A stretch of DNA of 64,000 bases, from the NCBI GenBank assembly GCA_946122785.1, contig CAMGYJ010000006.1:72479676-72543675 (forward strand), in the 5' to 3' direction. Position numbers and translations under genes: made by a program. The DNA is from Linum tenue (lineage: Eukaryota; Streptophyta; Magnoliopsida; Malpighiales; Linaceae). Positions 23,821 through 32,800 of the stretch are shown in pieces. Numbering within the stretch: position 1 is the stretch's first letter; each line of letters opens with the position of its first letter. Below the pieces are notes generated by a model that was given only the letters and a program-made list of their open reading frames with translations, did not search any database and had not been told where the DNA came from.

Positions 23821-25497
23821 ATGGGCGAGACGAACGATAGCTCGAGCGACGGCAAGGCTGTCATCACTGGCCTCGACTCAATTCCTCTCGGCTCTCCTCT
23901 ATTCCTCCATCCGTCTGAAAATCCAGGTCAGCTGTTCGGTGGTGATGTACTGACCGACCTGAACTACGGCGAATGGGCTAGCGATATGACAGAGACTCTT
24001 ATCGCGAAAAACAAACTGGCGTTTGTCAATGGCACTCTGCCAAGACCGCCTTCAACTGATCTTGTCCGACTTGATGCCTGGGATCGCTGTGATGCAATGG
24101 TCAAGGGTTGGCTCAAGACGGCGATGACGAAAGAACTTCGCAACAGCGTGCGGGGTGTGCGCACGGCGCGCGAAATTTGGCTTGATCTCCGACAAAGGTT
24201 TGGAGCGGGATCCGCAGGCCGCGCATATGAATTGCGTCGGCTGATAGGTGCTCTCCGCCAGGACAAGTCGTCGGTCTCTGCGTTCTACACTCAATTGAGA
24301 ACCTATTGGGACGAACTACAAACGGTCAGCGTTAACCCTCATTGCAGTTGCGGAGGTTGTCCCTGCGACGTGGCTCGCCAGGCGCGCGAGAAAGCTGAGT
24401 CAGAGCGCTTGTTCGACTTTCTGCTTGGGCTCGACGATTCCTTCGTTGTGGTTCGTTCCCAGGTTTTGGCCACCAAGCCCCTGCCCTCGCTTGCTGAAGC
24501 TTACCAGCTGGTTGCTGGGGATGAGCAACAACAACAACTCACGGCTGGACGCAGACCCACAGTGGAATCAGCCGCGTTCCAAGTTCGCGACGAGAAGCAG
24601 CCTGCCACCGCGGAGCCTGTCCGGTGCAGCCATTGTCGCAAGCTTGGTCACACCAAAGACATGTGTTACCGCTTGCATGGTTTTCCTTCCGACTCAAAGA
24701 AAGGAAAGCAAGGGGAACGTCCGGGCAGCGCGCGCAGGCAGGCTGGGGAGAACACTCCACGGGCTGCTCACGTTGACAGCGACAGCAGTCCCATCCCGGG
24801 GCTCACTGCAGCACAGTTCGCGAATTTGAAAGATTTTTTCAGCGGATCATCCACTGGACCTTCCGATCCCACCGCTCACATGGCTGGTAATTGCTCTGAC
24901 CTTTCTGAATGGCTCATTGATTCCGGGTGCAATGAACATATTGTTAGAGACGCTAGCTGGCTTGATCGTGTGAATCGTAGTGGCACGTATTCCCCGGTTC
25001 GTATTCCAAATGGACGTTGTATTCCCGTAGAAGGAGTGGGTTCTGTGCGCTTACATGACCGCCTAACTCTCCACCGGGTCCTCCATGTTCCGGAATTTAC
25101 ATGCAACCTTCTGTCCGTTAGTCGTCTTACACAGGACCATGATGTCGGTTTGTTGTTCTTGGCTGATGTTTGTATCATTCAGGACTTACGTTCCAGGACA
25201 GTGATTGGACTGGGGAGACTGCGTGATGGCTTATATTACTTGGACCGTTCTAGCGTGGGTGCTGCCCTGGATGGTCGTGCTAGTGGAGCTTTCGCAGCTG
25301 CTGGGCGGGATGATACCGGGTTGTGGCATCATCGGCTTGGGCATCCATCTTTCGAGAAGCTTGCTTTGCTCCGGGATGCACTTAATTCTAAGAGCATTTC
25401 TTTTTCAAAAACACATTGTGACCCCTGTTTTAGGGCCAAGCAAACTCGGTCTGTTTTTCCCACTAGTTCCATTCAAACACATGTTGTTTTGACTTGA
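23821..25497 (+). CDS. Copia gag-protease-integrase N-terminus, frame-broken
   Basis: The open frame of 558 aa starts at the ATG at 23821, 47 bp downstream of the LTR; codons upstream of it are non-ATG. Residues 1 to about 250 form the gag region. A CCHC zinc knuckle lies at 269-282 (CSHC...GHTKDMC), and the aspartic protease motif DSG is at 367-369. The GAG-pre-integrase motif LWHHRLGHPS starts at 501, followed by the zinc-binding Cys pair. The frame hits TGA at 25495-25497 because of a one-base shift in the T run at 25487-25490; coding continues in the next frame. A single long polyprotein is normal for plant Copia, so the break is most simply a recent inactivating mutation. Confidence 0.92.
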   Translation: MGETNDSSSDGKAVITGLDSIPLGSPLFLHPSENPGQLFGGDVLTDLNYGEWASDMTETLIAKNKLAFVNGTLPRPPSTDLVRLDAWDRCDAMVKGWLKTAMTKELRNSVRGVRTAREIWLDLRQRFGAGSAGRAYELRRLIGALRQDKSSVSAFYTQLRTYWDELQTVSVNPHCSCGGCPCDVARQAREKAESERLFDFLLGLDDSFVVVRSQVLATKPLPSLAEAYQLVAGDEQQQQLTAGRRPTVESAAFQVRDEKQPATAEPVRCSHCRKLGHTKDMCYRLHGFPSDSKKGKQGERPGSARRQAGENTPRAAHVDSDSSPIPGLTAAQFANLKDFFSGSSTGPSDPTAHMAGNCSDLSEWLIDSGCNEHIVRDASWLDRVNRSGTYSPVRIPNGRCIPVEGVGSVRLHDRLTLHRVLHVPEFTCNLLSVSRLTQDHDVGLLFLADVCIIQDLRSRTVIGLGRLRDGLYYLDRSSVGAALDGRASGAFAAAGRDDTGLWHHRLGHPSFEKLALLRDALNSKSISFSKTHCDPCFRAKQTRSVFPTSSIQTHVVLT

Positions 25498-28178
25498 TTC
25501 ACATTGATATCTGGGGTGGTTATAAGACTCCTTCTTTGGATGGTTCACGTTTCTTCTTGACGGTGGTTGATGATTTTAGCCGAGCCACTTGGGTGTATTT
25601 GTTGAAATACAAGTCAGATGTCGAAAAGTATATCATTGCCTTTTGTCAGATGGTAGTTACTCAGTTCGAACGACAGGTTCGCAGAATACAGGCAGATAAT
25701 GGGCTGGAGTTTCAGACTAAGACCCTTCGCACTTTCTATGATGATCGAGGCATTCTTCTTCAGACTTCGTGTGTTCACACGCCTCAGCAGAATGGGGTTG
25801 TGGAACGGAAACACCGGCACCTACTTGATACCGCGCGAGCTCTTCGTTTTCAGGCTGGTCTACCTGTACGGTTTTGGGGTGAATGTGTCTTGACTGCGAC
25901 TTACTTGATTAATCGGTTGCCGTCCTCTGTTCTTGGCAACCGGACACCGTATGAGGTTCTGCTTGGTCGCGTTCCTTCTTACATGCATCTTCGTGCTTTT
26001 GGGTGCTTGGTCTACGCCAAAGATACGAGTGTTGGGTTGGATAAGTTCGCTGAACGGGGCCGGCGGTGTATTTTTGTTGGCTATCCTCTCTCCCAGAAAG
26101 GCTACCGTGTTTATGATCTCCGCCTTCGTCGCATTTACACTACACGTGATGCACATTTTGTGGAAACTGATTTCCCTTTTCTTTCCTCAGATTTGCAGCC
26201 CCAGGTACCTCTTCCACCGCCTGCTCATTTTGAGGGGGAGCTCGACCCTCTGGTTGAGGAACACGCCACTGCTGCCGATGCCCTTACCTCCAGCTTCGAC
26301 GTGGGCGATCCGCCAACCTCGCCCCTGCATGGCGCGTCCCCAGGCTCCTCGCCTTTGCATGACACGTCCCCAGCGCCCTCGCCTGCTACACCGGGCTCAT
26401 CCTCTTCGCCGGCTGCCGTTGACACGGATGATGCTCCGGTTCCCAGTGGCGCCTTGCCTCCTTTGCGTCGTAGTGATCGCGAGAGGCGTCCCCCCTCCAA
26501 GCTCGCCATTTACGACGTCGAGCTACCTGGAAATTCCGCCTCTCATTCGGTCACTCACCCCATCTCTAACCATGTTAGCTATCATCGGTTTTCCTACTCA
26601 CACCGTGCTTTTTTGGCTGCCATCTCACAGGTCGTCGAGCCAAAGCATTTTCGCACGGCAGTGCAGCACGCTTGCTGGCGTGAAGCAATGATGAAAGAAA
26701 TAATGGCTTTAGAGGCTAACAGGACATGGACTTTGGAGTTTTTGCCCCCAGGGAAGCGTGCCATCGATTCGAAGTGGGTCTACAAGATCAAGTATCATCC
26801 TGATGGCTCTGTTGAACGGTATAAGGCGCGATTGGTCGCTAAAGGCTTCACCCAGGTCGAAGGCGTCGACTTTCACGATACCTTTGCTCCCGTGGCCAAG
26901 CTGGTCACTGTTCGAGTTCTCATTGCCGTTGCTGTCAGCAAAGGGTGGCCTCTTCGTCAGTTGGATGTCAACAACGCATTCCTCCACGGCGATCTTGAGG
27001 AGGAAGTTTATATGAAGGTTCCTCTTGGCTTTGCCGCGGAGGGGGATACCCGGGTCTGTCGCCTGCGGAAGTCTCTTTACGGTCTTCGCCAAGCCTCACG
27101 GAACTGGTACAACAAGTTTACCATGGCGCTTAACGAGCTGGGTTTCGTCGCATCTAGAGCCGATCCCTCTCTCCTCATTCGCAACCGCGGTACCTCCTTT
27201 GTTGCTGCCTTGATCTATGTTGATGACGTGGTTCTCACTGGTAATGACGTCGAGCTCATTTCTCGAGTCAAAGCCTTTCTTCACGACCGGTTCAGCATCA
27301 AAGACTTGGGCCCCTTGAAATATTTTCTCGGGATTGAAGTCGCACGATCCCCTGCTGGCGTGGTTCTTAGCCAACGCAAATACGCTTTGGACATCCTCAG
27401 TGATGCGGGGGCTGCTGCCGCTCGTCCCAGTCGTTTCCCGATGGAGCAAAACCACACTCTCACCCGGTCGGCTACGAGTACGGATGCAGCGGTTGATGTT
27501 CATGCTTACCGTCGGTTGGTCGGTCGCCTATTGTATCTTACTGTGACTCGCCCCGATATCACCTATGCTGTTAACATTCTCAGCCAGTTTGTTCACGCTC
27601 CCAGTCCCGAGCATGTGGTGGCTGCTCATCGGGTTCTCCGATACCTCAAGAACTCTCCTGGTCAGGGCCTCTTTTTCCCTTCTGGTGATTCTTTGACGCT
27701 TTCTGCTTACTGTGATGCAGATTGGGGCGGCTGTCAGACGACCCGTCGTTCTACTACAGGCTACTATGTTCAGTTGGGTTCCGCTCCTGTCTCTTGGCGC
27801 ACCAAAAAGCAGCGTGTGGTTGCCCGATCTTCTGCCGAGGCTGAATACAGGGCCATGGCTAGTGCCGTCAGTGAAGTTGTGTGGCTACGTTTCTTACTCA
27901 CAGAACTTGGTGTTCCTCAGCCGACAGCTACCCCCTTGCACTGCGACAATCAGGCTGCTCTTCATATCGCAGCTAATCCTGTCTTCCATGAGCGGACTAA
28001 GCACGTGGAGATGGACTGTCATTTTGTTCGTGAGCGCGTTGTTACCGGCGAAGTTGCTCCCTTGAAGATCGCCTCTTCTTCACAGCTGGCGGATATTTTT
28101 ACCAAAGCTCTGGGTGCTGAGCAGTTTCATTCACTTTTGTCCAAGCTGGGCATTTGTGACCTTCATGCCTCAGCTTGA
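25494..28178 (+). CDS. Copia integrase, reverse transcriptase and RNase H
   Basis: The open frame covers 894 codons from the frameshift point; its first codon is not ATG, so independent translation is unlikely. The integrase catalytic triad is D5, D68 and E104, giving the classical DD35E spacing. A Ser/Pro-rich linker spans about 235-340, then the reverse transcriptase with YVDD at 575-578 and conserved AFLHGDLEEEVYM upstream. RNase H carries CDADWGG at 740-746 and the SSAEAEYRA motif. The stop at 28176-28178 runs into the polypurine tract. All motifs inspected are intact, so the element may have been active recently before the single frameshift. Confidence 0.93.
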   Translation: MIHIDIWGGYKTPSLDGSRFFLTVVDDFSRATWVYLLKYKSDVEKYIIAFCQMVVTQFERQVRRIQADNGLEFQTKTLRTFYDDRGILLQTSCVHTPQQNGVVERKHRHLLDTARALRFQAGLPVRFWGECVLTATYLINRLPSSVLGNRTPYEVLLGRVPSYMHLRAFGCLVYAKDTSVGLDKFAERGRRCIFVGYPLSQKGYRVYDLRLRRIYTTRDAHFVETDFPFLSSDLQPQVPLPPPAHFEGELDPLVEEHATAADALTSSFDVGDPPTSPLHGASPGSSPLHDTSPAPSPATPGSSSSPAAVDTDDAPVPSGALPPLRRSDRERRPPSKLAIYDVELPGNSASHSVTHPISNHVSYHRFSYSHRAFLAAISQVVEPKHFRTAVQHACWREAMMKEIMALEANRTWTLEFLPPGKRAIDSKWVYKIKYHPDGSVERYKARLVAKGFTQVEGVDFHDTFAPVAKLVTVRVLIAVAVSKGWPLRQLDVNNAFLHGDLEEEVYMKVPLGFAAEGDTRVCRLRKSLYGLRQASRNWYNKFTMALNELGFVASRADPSLLIRNRGTSFVAALIYVDDVVLTGNDVELISRVKAFLHDRFSIKDLGPLKYFLGIEVARSPAGVVLSQRKYALDILSDAGAAAARPSRFPMEQNHTLTRSATSTDAAVDVHAYRRLVGRLLYLTVTRPDITYAVNILSQFVHAPSPEHVVAAHRVLRYLKNSPGQGLFFPSGDSLTLSAYCDADWGGCQTTRRSTTGYYVQLGSAPVSWRTKKQRVVARSSAEAEYRAMASAVSEVVWLRFLLTELGVPQPTATPLHCDNQAALHIAANPVFHERTKHVEMDCHFVRERVVTGEVAPLKIASSSQLADIFTKALGAEQFHSLLSKLGICDLHASA

Positions 28179-28185
28179 GGGGGAG
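28177..28185 (+). other. Polypurine tract of the Copia element
   Basis: The purine run GAGGGGGAG immediately precedes the 3' LTR, the expected site for plus-strand priming. Confidence 0.85.
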
Positions 28186-28445
28186 TGTTGGGATGTAAAT
28201 AGTTACCCTGTTTAATTATGAGTATCATCTTGTAATTAGGTAACTTAATTCCCTAATCCCCTAGGTTAAATATCCTACAGCTAGCTTAAACGTGTAACAA
28301 GAACTTCTGGCCTTGATTTCTATTCGGCCGCCTACTAGTGAAACCCTTCTCTGGAGCTTGCTCCCGTGGATTAGTCTCGTTCATCTTGAACGGGGATACC
28401 ACGTAAATTCTTGTGTTCTTTGTTTCCGCGTTATCCGATTTTACA
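28186..28445 (+). repeat. 3' LTR of the Copia element
   Basis: It has the same 260-bp length and TG...CA ends as the 5' copy, with three substitutions between the two. Confidence 0.95.
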
Positions 28446-29056
28446 TACTTATATTCATGTATGTAATATTTTATATTTGTGAATAATGATGTATATGTTA
28501 TATGTTAGTGGAGTAGGGAGGGGGGATTTCGGTATCGGTATTACCGATTTACCGTCGGTATTTACCGATATCGTGTCCGGTAAACCGACTCCCCCAAATT
28601 CCCGCTCTGCTGCCGATACCGCCAGTAAACGGTTTACCGTTTATCGCCGGTTACCGGTTCGATAAAACGGTAAACCGTTTACCGAATTACCGTTTACCAC
28701 CCCTAATAATTTGAAAAATATTATACTCTATATTATGTATTAATGGATGTTTTAGAATCATATTCTTTGAACCGTATTAAAAAAATGATCGTGTTTTGTT
28801 GACTTCATGATATAATAAGTTCGTTTAGAGTTATACTTAAAACTTTTCTTGTAAGTTTTAGGTATAATAATGTTGGATGTACGGGGACGGGTATTACCCA
28901 TGGGTACCCGAAACCCACGGGTATGAGGATGGGTTTGCAAAACATTCTCCCGCATGGGTATGAGGCGGGTATGAGTTTGGGTATTTGAAGATGGGGATGA
29001 GGATGGTTTAGACAAACCCGCCCCAAACCTGCCCCATTGCCATCCCTACTAGTAAC

Positions 29057-29843
29057 TGCACTACACACTAACCATTGACTTCTAAGACAAGAACAAATAA
29101 TATTTTAGACTAGTATTATTGGTTATTATGTTGTCTAATTTTTTATTAGATATTGTAATGCAAATTATAAAATAGTAATTGTTCAAATTTTCAAAAATGT
29201 GTAAATTTTCTCTACACAGTTGGTACTTGGTTGATAGTGTAATGAAAATTTGAAGTGTCTAAAATTGCTGCTATCTTATGAATTAATTTGCGAGGAACTT
29301 ATTATAAATGTTAGCCTACTTGTGTTAATGGATAGTTGTGAAAATTGATTTTGCGAATTGACCCACAATCCAACCTCATGCGCCATCCACCCAATCTAAC
29401 TCGAAGAAGAATATGAGCGAATAATGAGTCACAATTATTACAACTCGCGAATGGGTCAATTTAAAATCAAAATGTCACCCAACCCGCATATTGCGCATCC
29501 GTAACCAATTTGGACAATATGGCATGATCTAATTATGGGCTGGGCCTAACTGAATTTTGAAGTTACTAATGCGGGCCTAAAACGGGCCTCAGGTCGCGTT
29601 TCTCAGCTCCCCGCCTCCCCCAAATCCGAGAAAAATCTATTACGTGACCGTCAAATCTTTATGGAAAGAAACAAACTGGTTCACCGGCGCCAGCGGCTGT
29701 ACACCGCCGCCGTGGGAGATAAAACCCTTCGTCTCGCCGGGGAAACAGAAAAGGAAAACGCAAGCGAAGGACAGCAACCACGACGGCTGGTTGCCAGCCT
29801 CTTATTTTCCGGTCCAACAGCACTGCCATCACATTCTTCCTAA
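29057..29843. other. Spacer and upstream region of the PPR gene
   Basis: The left part continues the dispersed sequence interrupted by hAT element B. The stretch 29340-29510 contains further 'GACCCACAATCC' and 'CACCCAACCCGC' repeat wording. The last about 250 bp become GC-rich and probably hold the promoter and leader of the gene starting at 29844. Confidence 0.4.
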
Positions 29844-32800
29844 ATGGGCAAAAGTCAAGCCCTAAGCTCCTTCTTCCGTGCCGCGCTACAACGATCCAAA
29901 ACTCCATCCGCTATCCCCGTTGCCGTTCCTCCGACCACTACGCGCAAAGTTCTGGAACTGTGCGTTTCCAAAACTCCCTCCGCTGTCCCCGTTGCCGTTC
30001 CGCCGACGACCACGGCCAAAGTTCTGGAACTTTGCGCTTCCAAAACCACCGCCGGCTCTGCCACCAAACTCCCGGCTAAAACCTTGAAGAAATGCACCAC
30101 TCCTGCCCTTGAGACGGCCTCCACCGCTGCAGCCCGCTCCGTACGAATTCCCATACCATCATCGTCATCCTCGACCATCAAAGGCTCCACGAAAACCCGA
30201 AAGAAGCCCCCCCGCAAAACGAAGCAGCGTCGTCCTTCAGCTAGTTCAACGCTGCCCAATATCAAATTGGAAGCTTCCAATATCGGCTCAGGTACAGGTT
30301 GGTTTTTGCTCGGTGCTAAAATCGTATGAACGATTCTGATGGACTGTGTTCTGCCTCATGTAGATGTTCCCCCACTTGAGCTGACACGGGAGCTGGAGAG
30401 CATAATGCTGGGTATGTGTTTCATTTCCTCGTCAAATTTGGTATTGGGGGATTCTAATTTGTACTTGATTGGCGGACTGTGATGGCCCGAGCCATTTGGA
30501 TATAGAGGATCCTGAGGGGTAGCAGGTAGAATTATGGTAGCACTGGTCTGCTTGCATGTCATTGGATTTGAATTGAACAAAACTAAAAGAGAATAAAATG
30601 ACAGGGGAAGCTATGAATACTATAGCTGGAGAATTGACTAGAGAGCTACTAACAATCTTCAATAGCTAACGGGGGACTATATCATCATTCCGAATCAATG
30701 AACTCTCATCGTGACTTGGGGTCTGCGGAATAGCTTTACTAGTCTTTTTGTTAATCTCGTTTCAGGTCTCCCATGTGATGCTGAGGGAGCCAGTGACGAG
30801 TTATCTTCAGGAAATGTATTGGGTATCCCCTTTTTGCGGGATTTGACAAATACAGACCCTTCGCAACGGAAAGAAGAGAGCCGTTTTAGGAAAGACAAAT
30901 TCATCTTCAGCTCTAGCCAGGAACACCATGTTGAGAAGATAACCAGAAGGATTGCTGAGAAGTTTGGGTCGGAGAAGACCCTGGATGTATTTGGAAAATT
31001 GGGACGAGCAACAGGCGCAAAAGAATATGATGCATTGATAAAGAGCTGTTTAAAGATAGCCAGGGAAACTAAAGACGATGAGATTATTTCCAAACAAATG
31101 TCTATGTGCTCTCATATCCTCACCATGATGATGGAGCAAGGTTTCCAGATCGAAGAAAATTCTTATGGACCTGTGCTTATGTATTTTATTGATATGAGGA
31201 TGGTTCAAGAATTCGATTCTCTTCATCAAGCCATTAAAACTGGGAAACCTAGCTCTCCTGCAAGATTAGGCTACTATGAGATGTTGCGATATATCAGAGT
31301 TGGTGATGAGCAAAAGATTCAAGAACTCTGCAATATGATTTCTCTTGGTTGCGAAACTAAGAATCTCAAGGTACATGGTAAGTGGCTTATTCTTTAGCAA
31401 TTTCAGAGAACTAGTCCAATTTTCTAAAGGCTTTTCCTCAATTCCTGTAAGAGTTTATATACGTCATTTTATGGTTGCAGAAAATTATTTTATAGCACTT
31501 TGTGAAAGTAACCGGAAGAACGACATTTTGCCACTGCTGGACGTTATTGATGTAACAAAATTTGAGTCAATGGAGCACATTTCCACTATCTTTAATAGCT
31601 TTGGAAGGTTGTCCCTGGAGTCCTTCACGATGAAGTTCCTTTTGGCATGCAAAAGTTGTGGTAAGTTCAGTTATCTCGTTCTTGCCCCATTATTGTCATG
31701 CATCTACCAGTGGCGCCACGTAGTAACTGCTAATTACCAAAACGAAAAGAAAGTTACCCTAATTTCTGAGAAGTATGAGAACTTTTACGGTAAGAATTTT
31801 GTGGGGCAATATTCTTGACTCGGTCATTTGTGAACTTCAACTGTTGTTTGAACTGCAATTTGGGCATGATCTTATTTGCTTTTATTATAAACAAAAAAAA
31901 GAAAAGAAAAAAGCTTCAAATGCAAGTCCCTTGGAAAACATTGTGTAGTAGGAAGGGAAATTTCTTAAAATAGTGGCAGTTGTTTAGAGCTATCAAGGAC
32001 CTAAAGCATTTGTGTTTTCATTTATAGCCAGTGATGATCCCAAATATTTAACCTAAAGGGGTTGGATGTTTTTCATCTCTCTTTAAATCTAGGTTAAACT
32101 GTTGGAGTGCATTTGTTTGCAAGCTTTATAGCGAAATCTTGCCTTTCGAATGATGTGATTTCCAACTTGGTTGATTTTAAGTTCCGGCATCTTGATTCTT
32201 GACTATGTCAGTATTGGACCTATACCGATTCTTTTGGAATTGAATTTTATATAAGATCTCCACATACTATCTCAATGAGGAAAAGTTTACAGACCATATT
32301 TGATTGCTTTGGAATAGGAATAGACAGAAGCTGGTAGTGATAGTTGACTATTGACAAAAGAGGACATTAAGAAGAAAATGTTTCATTTGGTGTATATGAC
32401 TGTTACTAAGGACCAAGGATGATTGTTCCCCATAAGTTTGTCAGAGTTTTGAGCCTTGTATGCAAATTAATTCTATTCCGGGTTGAATGCAGATTATGCT
32501 GCAGAGAACATATCAACTCTCGTCTGTAGTTATGCTACTGGAATTCCACATTTAGAGGTGGGGACTTCTCATGAATGCTGCTTATAATGTCCTTCTGGCC
32601 ATAATGCTACGAGGTGCATCTAAAAGCAGTTCTCTTTCTATAGTTCGTTCTCTGTTTATTTCGATGTCACTTGATCGCTGATTGCATCTAAAGTCTATCG
32701 TCTATTTGTTTCATCACCGAGATGCTCTTCATTTACATTGTTATGTAGAAGAACTTCGGTTGGTCACAGTTCTATTTTAAAACCTTTTTTTACCAGGGAA

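Larger units (their letters stand above)
23514..28445 (+). mobile_element. Ty1/Copia LTR retrotransposon, nearly intact
   Basis: This 4932-bp element has 260-bp LTRs (23514-23773, 28186-28445) and a perfect 5-bp target duplication TACTT (23509-23513, 28446-28450). A primer-binding site and polypurine tract are present, and the domain order gag, protease, integrase, reverse transcriptase, RNase H is that of Copia. The LTRs differ at only three positions by eye, so insertion is recent. One single-base frameshift at 25487-25490 separates gag-protease from pol. Length, LTR size and polyprotein wording suggest the Ale/Retrofit lineage; this was not tested by phylogeny. Confidence 0.95.
23179..28705. 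mobile_element. hAT element D carrying the Copia insertion, 8-bp TSD
   Basis: Ends TAGGGGTGG and CCACCCCTA are perfect 9-bp inverted repeats. A perfect 8-bp duplication ATAATTTG lies at 23171-23178 and 28706-28713. Both subterminal regions (about 23190-23400 and 28520-28700) are crowded with TTTACCG, ACCGGT and AAACGGT words in both orientations, comparable to the AAACGG transposase-binding repeats known from maize Ac. Without the Copia element and one TSD copy it is about 590 bp and non-coding. Confidence 0.92.
21776..29048. mobile_element. hAT element B (outer layer of the nest), 8-bp TSD
   Basis: The left end TAGGGATGACAAAC and right end TTGCCATCCCTA are short imperfect inverted repeats. 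Flanks are CTAGTAAT (21768-21775) and CTAGTAAC (29049-29056), matching at 7 of 8 positions. Subterminal stretches on both sides repeat GGGTATGAGGCGGGTATG-type words. With the inserts at 22127-23107 and 23179-28705 and their duplications removed, the element is only about 750 bp and codes for nothing, so it is non-autonomous. The flanking sequence resembles 5895-6085, which gives an approximate view of the uninterrupted site. Confidence 0.85.

Noticed and set aside
25933..26691. 252-codon open frame in another frame of the Copia pol region
   Set aside because: It overlaps the integrase/linker coding sequence, shows no domain and reflects codon bias of the real frame.
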